Origin: Chaetoderma sp. LZ-2023a
Taxonomy: Eukaryota > Mollusca > Caudofoveata > Chaetodermatida > Chaetodermatidae
NCBI GenBank assembly: GCA_034401795.1
Contig: CM067374.1
Location: forward strand, 97,684,860 to 97,748,859
DNA length: 64,000 nucleotides
Reading direction: 5' to 3'
In this document: one piece after another, positions 23,350 to 33,500 of the stretch
Numbering within the stretch: position 1 is the first letter of the stretch
Layout: each line of letters begins with the position of its first letter
Notes under the pieces: generated by a model
Told to the model about the DNA's origin: nothing
What the model saw: only the letters and a program-made list of their open reading frames with translations
Databases searched by the model: none
Translations under genes and position numbers: made by a program

Positions 23350-24181
23350 TGCCACGACAATATTTCTATCTAGGTCACAACTACGCGCTCCATAGAAACA
23401 GCGTCCCGGCGCATCGTTTTTAGACACACTCTCTCTCCCATAGGCCTATATACGCTTATAGCTGTACCCAGAGGGGTGTGTTCAGAAAACACATCCTAGA
23501 CAGGTGGCGTGTACCCAGCTTAGCTGGTACGGCCACTACCCGACCGGTCAATCCGAACTACACCCGCTCCCCCTGACGTGAAAACCTGGCTACGCCACTG
23601 GTTCCATCACTATTTCACTAAATGGTGACGTCACACCAGAGCAACTCAACCAATCCGCACGCGTGCCATATACAAGGTACGGGTGCTGACCATGTGATTA
23701 GCTGGCCTTCACCCTACCAAGCACATGCGCTTATTGCGATGCCTATTTTAGTTGGGAGCTCAAAATAGGTCCTGAATATTCTTTGATATCTCAGCCAGCT
23801 CTGAACCGATTTTAATTCTGTAAAAAGTATTAGATTCCTCGTTAAAATCTGGTAATGATTCTTACCAAGAAAATCGAGGATAGCATGTATTGAAAGAATT
23901 ACGGTTACAGGCAAACTATATTTATAAGCTGCCATTCTCCACATGCTAACGTATGTATGTAAGCTATCTACTATGGCCGCGCATGCGCAACAGGCCATCT
24001 CACAGACTCTGTTATTCTGAACTTCTCTAATATGGCTATATGCGCTTATTTATGCTACCCAGGGGGGGGGGGAGCTTGGAACGTCTGAGATCTGGCTGTT
24101 CCGTAACCAGATAAACTGGGACGGTTCGTAACGACTGATCGATCTTCGCTACATATTGGATGGAGAAGTAGCATAAGGAGA

Positions 24182-24660
24182 TTGAGGATGTCTCTTTCAG
24201 ATACATTAACCCACTGGCAGTGCAAATGGGGGTCTCTTGCCAACTATCTGTGGGCAAGTGTCTCGTCTGATCCCAGGGATGTAGAGAAGGCTGCTATCAA
24301 GGAAAAGTTATTGACTGGGTCTTATAATCTGCAAGACAATAGAGCCCATTTCAATCAGTACCAGGTAAATCCCACATGGAGCGGAAGATCGACGGCATCT
24401 CATTGCTATGTATAGTACCTATTCAGATCTGTGACTAAAATAGAAAGACTAAAACAAATTCTCACAACGAGGCTTAAACCAGTTGCAGTAGACAAGATGA
24501 TGGAGTGTCCTGAGACATTGTCAAATTTAACTCTTGGTTGCTCAGGTGTTTTGCTGGCTACGAATCTACAGTGTGCGGTTTCGAGTGATCAAGTTGTGCA
24601 GAATGTGGAAAGATGCACAGCAGATTTAATTTAAAAAATCCATATTAGGCGGTGTCAACA
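24182..24660 (+). pseudogene. C-terminal remnant of a non-LTR retrotransposon ORF2
   Basis: The frame from 24182 contains ANYLWAS, then LLTGSYNLQDNRAHFNQYQ and NPTWSG. This resembles the conserved LLxGTYxLQxNRxxFNQxxVxPTCxLC segment near the C-terminus of many invertebrate LINE ORF2 proteins. The zinc-binding Cys pair expected after NPT is lost (Trp instead of Cys). After a phase change, IERLKQILT and RCTADLIFKIHIRRCQQLNF (about 24435-24670) fit the end of such proteins. No reverse transcriptase motifs remain. Assignment is from recalled family pattern, so moderate. Confidence 0.45.
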
Positions 24661-25483
24661 GCTGAATTTCAGAATCTGACAGCTCTGATCGCATTCTTCT
24701 GACCCAACTTGATTCTCTCATTACCCTCAACATTAGGTCCGCTTTTCCAGTAGATACCAACTGTTGAAACCTCTAGATCTTTTGTATCATAACCTTCCAG
24801 TATAGTAGACATCGCTGCTTTCTATGTTGTCTCCTTTGTATATGCTGATTTATCCATTGTTTCGCTAACTAACATTTACGTGTGTATTGCCATTATAACG
24901 TGTTATTTAATACGATATCCACCCATCACAAGGAAACTGATTCGACACTCATGGAAACTACTACTAAGATTGTATACCAGGATTAAAATCTGGGTGCACC
25001 TAATGCAGAGGCGGGAGATCATGAACTGAACTGAACTGAACTGAACTGATGGCCACAAAGCTAGTGGATTGAGAGTGGACAATTAAATCTCCATCACCAT
25101 GGGCATGTATTGTATTTCGGAAGTCCCTCCTGTATTATGAGGACCGCCCAGACTGACAGCGTCACTGCTCATTGAGGTGCCTGGTCACATAGCCGCACCC
25201 CACGGGGTGTTTCTACATTTATTTTTAACGTATTTACAGACAGTCTAGATAGTGGACCAGGGAGCCACAGACAGTGTTGCTGAAAGCTGTGACATAGGTT
25301 GGTTTTAGAGCAGGCTGCCAGCTATGCCGCACAGTGGTGTCCAGTATGCACACATATGCACCACCCACCTTTTTAGATAGATGTCTTACAGGCTTCAGTT
25401 ATGGCATCTTGGACACACTGATGACAGAGCTGACATCCGACATCTACTGTTTACACTATCAGAGCAATGCATCATGCAATTGA

Positions 25484-25548
25484 TTACAATTATATTGTGA
25501 CATGCAGATTAGAATTACTTAGTAGATGACTCAATTAGACACTGCCAC
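25484..25548. repeat. 65-bp direct repeat, copy 1 (partner 26967-27033)
   Basis: The block beginning ATGCAATTGATTACAATT recurs at 26967-27033. A neighbouring block (CAATTAAATCTCCA at about 25079) also recurs, at about 26949, directly joined to the first block there. In copy 1 the two blocks are separated by about 380 bp, so one copy has a deletion or the other an insertion. Confidence 0.8.
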
Positions 25549-25769
25549 CATTCAGCTTGAGGTTTTCAACCTACATTGTTGGTAGAATCCGTTTCATTTC
25601 TTGAAACTCTGGAACTATGTCTAGTTTCTAGTTAAATTTTTTACGAGTTGATTAGCAAAGCATATCAACTCTCTAAAAGGCGAGCAAGGAACCGTGCTAG
25701 CTCATGGGTAGGACCAGTGAATGAATTAATCAGAATCATCGGAGGAAGGTATGCCCAAACGGAGAACTG

Positions 25770-26300
25770 TATGTATCAATATAATGAAAGATGAACTGAT
25801 AATCAGATGGAACAGGTCCCTTGCGAACAGATTCAATTAAACTTAGAACATAAGTTACATTTAAATCGAATTTCACTTTTGAAAACCATCTCACAACTGT
25901 TAAGAATGGTGAGCATAGAATTGCATTAACCCGCTTAAGTACATCTAATCACAGGCTACATATTGAGACTGGTAGATTTACCCAGCCAAAAACACCAATC
26001 GAAAATAGGGTATGTCGCCTGTGTAACTTAGGTGAGATTGAAGATGAAACTCATTTCCTAGTTCGATGTCCCTTCTATCACGATGAACGATCGAATGACT
26101 CTCCATGGACTTATTTACACAGTAAGTGTGAATTTTGAAACTTTAAGCTGCAAAATTAATTTTATCTACTTGCTGACAGCTGATAATTCGGCCATAAAAG
26201 AAGTGGCAAGTTTTTGCTTCAAGGCTTTTAAAAAACGATCAACGGCGTTGACGCAGTAAGTGCCAATGTACAGGTTACTTATTCTTGTGCGCGTGCGTGC
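25770..26300 (+). pseudogene. 3' end of a non-LTR (LINE) retrotransposon ORF2
   Basis: From about 25866 to 26140 the plus strand reads HLTTVKNGEHRIALTRLSTS, NHRLHIETGRF, then CRLCNLGEIEDETHFLVRC and PFYHDER. This is the C-terminal C-x2-C...H-x4-C domain shared by many jockey/CR1/L2-type ORF2 proteins. After a stop the tail LLTADNSAIKEVASFCFKAF (about 26165-26230) continues in another phase. Upstream frames are broken, and no reverse transcriptase remains, so the copy is 5' truncated. About 80 bp after the tail a TTA microsatellite starts, as expected for LINEs that end in short tandem repeats instead of poly-A. Confidence 0.75.
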
Positions 26301-26315
26301 GTGTGTGCATGCGTG

Positions 26316-26316
<1 letters not shown>

Positions 26317-26381
<65 letters not shown>

Positions 26382-26447
26382 CTATAATTATTATTATTAT
26401 TATTGTTATTATTATTATGATGATGTTGATGATGATGATGATGATGA
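26317..26447. repeat. (TTA)n microsatellite with GAT extension
   Basis: About 64 bp of pure TTA repeat, an interrupted TTA stretch, then GAT repeats. It follows the LINE 3' end and is likely its tail. Confidence 0.95.
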
Positions 26448-26639
26448 GTAATATAATTCCTTATAACAATCTGGCAAATATGTCAATTCAATTTATGCTT
26501 ACCTAAATGAGCGTGAGTGTGAACATTTCGTTGACATTTATCTGAATAAACTATATTTCTCTTTCTTTATAAATAAACCTCTTTATAAGACTTATTTTTG
26601 TATTAATGTTTTATGTGTAATCCGTGTCTATTTGCTTTA

Positions 26640-26773
26640 CACTACAGTGTGTTTGTTCGTCGATCGTGCTGTTGAACAAAACTGCATTGTGGGAATCTTG
26701 ACGTCCGCCATTTTGTTGTGTTTTGTGTGGTGTCCTGTCTCTGTTTTGTCTTCACGTCAACCTCTAGGTAAGT
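26640..26773 (+). promoter_or_regulatory. Candidate host promoter/first exon with splice donor
   Basis: CCGCCATTTTG (26707-26717) fits a YY1 core-promoter motif. It is preceded by GCATTGTGGGAA and followed 50 bp later by CTAG|GTAAGT (donor at 26768), a near-consensus splice donor. A noncoding 5' exon ending at 26767 would fit. No TATA and no downstream exon that can be tied to it were found. Confidence 0.3.
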
Positions 26774-27398
26774 TGCTTCAATACCCTATACATCGCAATA
26801 GAAAGTATAGCTTTTCATTCTGACTGGAGTTTCGTTTAATGGCAATGTCTTCCACATAATAACACTCATGACACCAATATTCGTATGTTGTACTACACTA
26901 CAGTCTTGCAGACTAGTGCCAGTAGCGCTGAGTAGTCTGACAGGTGGGCAATTAAATCTCCACCATGGGCATGCAATTGATTACAATTATATTGTGACAT
27001 GCGGATTAGAATTACTTTCCAGATGACTCAATTACACATGCACTGATGCATTTACGAGATTACAATTGCAAATACCTTCCAAGAATGTTTTGTTGCACTG
27101 CAATTTGCAGTGATCTTGATCTTAATTAGTTATGCTGAAGCATCCAAAGGACAGTATTTTCGCCGCACATTCATCAAGGAGCTGGTTTAGATGTGTTTTT
27201 TCCCTCTGATCAATTCGATAAATTTATTTGTAGGATTTGCAGAGTTCTGAACTGCGTAGAAGATCCTGTGGGCTATATCATTATCTTGATTCTAACCATT
27301 TGGTTTGCCACGAAATCTGGTTACAACTCTATAAATAAAATTATCTATAATATTTTCAGTGTCTACAGCATTTTAATAAGTAAGGCAATACGTAAAAA

Positions 27399-28175
27399 TT
27401 ACACAAATAAACGCGAGTTACCACTTCGTGAGGGGTACGGGAATAAAACTGAATTTAAAGATGTCAGTTCTTGCGTAATTTGGTTGAAGTGCATGTTTTT
27501 GGTTTTCCAAATTGGAGTTTGTAGACTGTCTAATGATATCTTTGCTTGCTTCTGTAGACCTTTGTAGAACAAAATAAGGCGGTTTCGTTTCCTTCTGTCT
27601 GACAATGGTGGGAGTTTTACGAGTTCCATTATATTTGTCATACTGCCTGGTTCGTAGCAATACTAATAGTTTGAGGTGATAGATCTAGCTGCATGTTTTT
27701 GCACATTTTCTAGTTTGTCCTGATGAGTTCTGGTGAGGATCCCAAACTGTACTTGCATATTCCAGAACTGTTCTAATCAGTCCCATGTATGCTTGAAGTC
27801 TGATTTCTTGGGAACAGAATGATAAATTTCTCAGCAATAATCTTAAGGGTCTGTGTGATTTGCTACAGATCTCAGTGATATGTTTGTTCCAGCTTGGGTC
27901 ATTGGTGATGTTGACGCACCATGTACTTTACTGATGAAAAAAAGGTCCTTTTAGTGTGTAGTCAAATTTGAGGGTGGGGTGGGGTGGAGTTTTCGGGGTA
28001 GGCTCATGTTGCGTTATACTGGTTGGAAGCATTCCCCAAGTGGTAGCCCAGTTACCTAACATGTTTGTCTTGTTGGAGCGCCTCACAGTCCTTGGGGGGG
28101 TGGGGTCATCAATTTCCCGGTAGCATATGCAATCGTCAGCGAATAGCCTGATCTTTGAGGAAATGTCATGGACTA
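27399..28175 (-). pseudogene. 5'-truncated non-LTR retrotransposon: RT palm/thumb to C-terminus
   Basis: Minus strand from 28175 reads SSKIRLFADDCICYREI, the F-A-D-D catalytic box (motif C) of LINE reverse transcriptase, then GNWATTWGM. After a stop come VNITNDPSWNKHITEICSKS, RNLSFCSQEIRLQAYMGLIR, TVLEYASTVWDPHQ and, after another phase change, LSDRRKRNRLILFYKGL. This is the usual order from RT motif C through the thumb and connection region of jockey/CR1-like ORF2. The first half of RT, the endonuclease and ORF1 are missing. The upstream junction is abrupt at about 28173, where the plus strand reads CTAGGGCTGGGCGGTATAC. Stops and shifts make it a dead copy. Confidence 0.85.
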
Positions 28176-28199
28176 GGGCTGGGCGGTATACAGGTTTCA

Positions 28200-30100
28200 C
28201 ACCGTCTCACGGTTTTTTATGGCGACGGTTTAAAAATCATTATGAAAATAAAAAAACGAAAAAACATCCGTAAAATCGCCATTGCGCAAAACCTGGTGAC
28301 TGTCTTAAACTAGTTTGTTCTTGACTTGCAGTTTAATATTATCATCTAGTGTAACCATTTGCTACTAGAGACATAAAATACAGTCATCTATAACTATTAG
28401 CCGTGGGAAAGCAAGGGTGTTGGTGAAATCCCAACAAATCGGCCGAGAACGACCCTCGGCAAATATGATTTGATTTGGCAGCAATGAATTTTACATGACG
28501 TAAGCTCTGCGGGTTCAATGTAAGATTGAATAATTTGAAAATCAAAATTTCTTCTTTTCAACAAATAATTCTTTTTTCAATTCGAATTTGTACTATGTTT
28601 AATTAGGATTCCAAATGTGACATGATACAAATTAAATCATTTGAGCTCGATGACGAATTTCAATTAATTTTATGGTATATTGCAGTATTTAAATATACAA
28701 TAACATCACTGGAGTGAGAGAAAATATGTTAGAGGGCCCTATAATGAGATTAAATGGCACCTCAATCTAACGGCACCGTGAGTTGGGTTAATATTTCTCT
28801 GTCTATTACAAAGGTAACATATTTTAAAACGGTGCATTTAATTGGATTATAGACTTCACATATCATAACATAATTTATTTCAGGGTTCTCTCCGACTGGT
28901 TTTACCTTAATTGAGGAGACATCACGTTTCTCTCTCACTTTTTTGTATTAATTTCTTTCGAGTTTCTTGTTGGCCAAAAAAATTGCTTCTAAGTGGGATA
29001 GTGATTATTACCATTAACTAGGAAAAGTGAGAGAAACACAGTGGGGATGGTCACCACATAGAGTGTGGACCTGGTGACAAGAGTCCCCACAAATGTGAGA
29101 AACACTGCAAGAATATGCTAGCTGATTGTTAGTTCACGCAGTATCAGCATTATGTGGATGAGTTATTACAACACCCGTAGTCTGTGCACATGAGTGTTTT
29201 ATCATATAAGTGAGTAAGAAAAAACCTTTAAAAAACCAACATACGTCGTGGTGACTGAAAAATCTTAATGCATATTTGGGCGTTTCACGCTTGTCCTGCT
29301 CATTTGAGCTAACGTAATTCAAGCATGTCCTCAGAGTAGAGGGACTAGACTGGAAATGTTTCCGGAATTGTGGTAAAACAAGTCTCCTCTCCCTCTATAC
29401 CTTCCATTTTGAATTTAGCAAAATTTGTACTTGCCTAAGCTGTTTATTTTGGAAGCACTGATAGTTTGATGTTTAGATCTTTCATTGTAACTGCCTTTGC
29501 TTTAACTAATTAACTGTCTATCGTTATGTCGTTGTTTTTTTTTTATTCACGGTGTGCATTAATGAATTTAATCATTTCTGAATGCAAAATAAATATATTT
29601 TACCACTCAAGGGTGTGGGAATGCCTTCTTGTAGCATGTAATTTTCAAAATTTTCCAGGATGATAACCCAAGACCACCCCACCCCCTCCCTCCTATTTGC
29701 GGGAGACGGACACCATCTCTTGAACCCACCCCACTGTGGGCTGTTTTAACTAGTTTTCCCGGCCCGATTTTAAGAGCCAGTCCATCACTGAATACACGCA
29801 TGCTGTAGCAGGCGCCTATGTTCCCATATAGTATTATTTCAAATAGTAGTCTGACAGGAATTGATGGCTGCTTCTCGGTGTGAGGTCACAACTGCAGCTT
29901 GGTAGCTGAAAACGTTTGGTTGTCAAGGTGGTTGATGTGCTTATCTCGGCTTTGGCTGGGCTGATTAAAAAAATTTGAATAGCATTTTATTATATATTAT
30001 GATTGTCAAGTTAATCAGCGCAATCAGGTAGCTAGTCCTCACAACAACATTAAGGTAAAATTCTATCCCATGCTGTTACCATCCATTATTCAGTTAGACA
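28200..30100. other. No recognisable gene
   Basis: AT-rich sequence with short frames only. No motif, array or clear inverted repeat noticed, apart from poly-pyrimidine and A/T runs. Confidence 0.5.
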
Positions 30101-30107
30101 TCTACCC

Positions 30108-30410
30108 TGCAAACAATGTGATGTTGGGCCAACGTATGTTTATTCGTTGGCCCAACGTAGATTTGCTCTGGGATTACATTGTCCCAACGTATCACATAAT
30201 TTTTCAACGTAAAGCAAGGTTGGCTCAACGTAACTAACATAACATCAGCCAGCCAATGCCAATACAGTGGTGGCCCAACGAGCGTAATTTTCTATTAACC
30301 ATTCACACGTACGGCCAAGATTGGGCCAATGAAACCACATGTTGGGCTAACGTAATGCCAACCAGCAAAACTATGTTGGGCCAACAAATATAACTTACTT
30401 TGTGTCAACG
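30108..30410. repeat. Degenerate tandem repeat built on the palindrome TTGGGCCAA
   Basis: At least eight variants of the motif GTTGGGCCAACGTA or its complement lie 25-50 bp apart, in both orientations. Because the core is self-complementary the array can fold at many points. No coding frame. Confidence 0.8.
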
Positions 30411-30599
30411 AACACTGTTTGCTTTGTATAACTCCATCACAATTCTCATTCTCAGAAAGGTGGTTTGAAAATTGCTGCTGTTTCTATAGTCCCCACAACG
30501 TACATTCTTGTTTTCTCGAAACATCTGGAAATTGCTAAAATCCAGGAAATGTTTACAGTGGGACCAAAAAGTGACATCATCATTATTCGCGCATCAAAT

Positions 30600-33500
30600 C
30601 TGAGCAATCTTGGTGCGAGAGAATGGCACTGCATCATGGAGACTAAGAGGTGATAGAAAGGGGCTATGCATTGTGGGGACTTGGAGATCAGCAGATGAAA
30701 GAATGACACTGCATTGTGGAGACTGAGGGATGAGAGAATGGCGTTGTGTATTGCAGAGACAGAGATGAGAGAATGGTGTTGCGCATTGTGTGGACTGAGA
30801 GATGAGAGAATGGCGTTGTGCATTGTGTGGACTGAGAGATGAGAGAATGGCGTTGTGCATTGTGGGGACTGAGAGATGAGAGTACGGCGTTGTGCATTGT
30901 GGGGACTGAGAGACTTGAAGATCAGTAGATGAAAGAATGTCACTGTGCATTGTGCGGACAGAGAGATGAGAGAATGTCGGTGTGCATTATGGAGACTGAG
31001 AGATGAGAGAACGGCATTGTGCATTGTTGGGATCTGATGGTTGAGAAAATTGCGCTGTGCGTCATGGAGACTAAGAGATGAGAGAATGGCGCTGTGCATT
31101 ATGGGGACTAAGAGATGAAAGAATGACGCTATGCATTGTGGGGACTGTGGACTGAGGGAACGGTGCTGTCAATTGTAGGGACAGAGATGAGAGAATATCA
31201 CTGTGCATTATGGGGACTGAGAGATGAGATAATATCACTGTGCATTATGGGGACTGAGAGATGAGATAATATCACTGTGCATTATGGGGACTGAGAGATG
31301 AGATAATATCACTGTGCATTATGGGGACTGAGAGATGAGATAATATCACTGTGCATTATGGGGACTGAGAGATGAGATAATATCACTGTGCATTATGGGG
31401 ACTGAGAGATGAGATAATATCACTGTGCATTATGGGGACTGAGAGATGAGATAATATCACTGTGCATTATGGGGACTGAGAGATGAGATAATATCACTGT
31501 GCATTATGGGGACTGAGAGATGAGATAATATCACTGTGCATTATGGGGACTGAGAGATGAGATAATATCACTGTGCATTATGGGGACTGAGAGATGAGAT
31601 AATATCACTGTGCATTATGGGGACTGAGAGATGAAATAATATCACTGTGCATTATGGGGACTGAGAGATGAGATAATATCACTGTGCATTATGGGGACTG
31701 AGAGATGAGATAATATCACTGTGCATTATGGGGACTGAGAGATGAGATAATATCACTGTGCATTATGGGGACTGAGAGATGAAATAATATCACTGTGCAT
31801 TATGGGGACTGAGAGATGAAAGAATGACGCTATGCATTATGGGGACTAAGAGATGAAAGAATGACGCTATGCATTGTGGGGACTGTGGACTGAGGGAACG
31901 GTGCTGTCAATTGTAGGGACAGAGATGAGAGAATGTCGCTGTGCATCATGGGGACTGTGTGATGAGAGAATAGCGTTGTGTATTGCGGAGACAGAGATGA
32001 GAGAATGACGTTGTGTATTGCGGAGACAGAGATGAGAGAATAGCGTTGTGTATTGCGGAGACAGAGATGAGAGAATAGCGTTGTGTATTGCGGAGACAGA
32101 GATGAGAGAATGACGTTGCTCATTGTTGGGACTGAGTGATAAGAGAATGGCACTGCATTTTGTGGACCGAGAAATGAGAGAATGGCGCTGTGCATTGCGG
32201 AGACTGAGAGATGAGAGAATGACGCGATCTATTAAGGGTGCTTGGAGATCAGCAGATAAATGAATGTCGCTGTCCATTGTGGGGACTGAGAGATGACAGG
32301 ATTGCACTCTGCATTGTGTGGACTTATGGGTGAAAAAGTGGCGCTGTACATCATGGAGACTAAGGGATGATGTGCATTGTGCTGTCGACTGTAGTGACTG
32401 AGAGACGAGAGAATGGGGCTGTGTATTATGGGGACTAAGAGATGAGAGAAATGCGCTATACATTGTGGGGAACAGCTGGCTGAGGGAACGTTGTTGTCCA
32501 CTGTGACTGTGGTGACTGAGAGATGAGAGAATGGGCCTTTGCATTACGGGGACTAAGAGATGAGAGAATGACGCTATACGTTGTGGGGGACAGCTGCTTG
32601 AGGGAACAGTGCTATCCACTGTGGTGAGTGAGAGACGAGAGAATGGCGCTGTGCATTATGGCGACTAAGAGATGTGATAATGACGCTGTGCATTGTGGGG
32701 ACTGAGTGATGAGAGGATGTCGCTATGCATTGCGTGGGCCGAGAAATGAGAGAATGGCGCTGCTCATTGCTGGGGCAGACTGAATGGTGCTGTGCATTGT
32801 GTGGACTGAGAAATGAGAGAATGGCATTGTGCATTATGGGGACTAAGAAATGACACGGTCCATTAAGGGTGCTTGGAGATCAGCAGATAAATGAATGTCG
32901 CTGTCCATTGTAAGGACTGAGAGATGACAGGATTGCACTGTGCATTGTGTGGGCTTGTGGGTGAGAAAATGGCGTGGTGCATCATGGAGACTATGGGATG
33001 ATATGCATTGTGCGGGACAACTGGCTGAGGGAACAATGCTGTCAACTGTGGTGACTGAGAGAATGGGGCTGTGCATTACGGGGACTAAGAGATGAGAAAA
33101 TGGCGCTATGCATTGTGGGGACAGCTGCTTGAGGGATCGGTGCTGTCCACTGTGGTGAGTGAGAGACGAGAGAATGGCGCTGTGCATTATGGCGACTAAG
33201 AGATGCGATAATGACGCTGTGCATTGTGGGGACTTGGGGATCAACAAATGAAATAATGTCACTGTTCATTGTGGGGGCTGAGAGATGAGAGAATGGCATT
33301 GTGCATTATGGGGGCTGAGAGATGAGAGAACGGCCTTGTCTATTAGGGGGACTAAGAGATGAGAGAATATCGCAATGCATTGCTGGGACTGAGAGATAAA
33401 AGAATGTCACTGTTCATTGTGGGGGCTGAGAGATGAGGGAACGGCATTGTGCATTGTGGGGGCTGAGAGATGAGAGAACAGCCTTGTCTATTATGGGGAC

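Larger units (their letters stand above)
20113..23562 (-). mobile_element. Full-length reverse gypsy LTR (3.45 kb)
   Basis: On the minus strand it runs TGTAG (23562) to CTACA (20113). It is a nearly full-length inverted copy of 14556-18115 and closely similar to it. No primer site follows its CTACA end on the minus strand; it butts directly onto the end of the plus-strand gag remnant. So it is not the 3' LTR expected for that gag, which would have to be in plus orientation. It carries a 122-bp palindrome lacking in its sister. Confidence 0.85.

Noticed and set aside
20113..23562. Reverse LTR read as the 3' LTR of the plus-strand gag element
   Set aside because: A 3' LTR must have the same orientation as the 5' LTR; this one is inverted and no polypurine tract precedes it.
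14556..23562. Whole region as a DNA transposon with 3.5-kb terminal inverted repeats
   Set aside because: The arms are LTRs with TGTAG...CTACA ends, a tRNA-Lys primer site and gag between them. Flanking bases (CCTAC and CCCGC) do not form a target duplication.
26260..26506. Poly-Leu/Tyr/Ile frames
   Set aside because: Translations of the TTA and GAT microsatellites.
31867..32619. 250-codon minus-strand frame
   Set aside because: Cyclic peptide from 37-bp minisatellite units; no start context, domain or codon signal.
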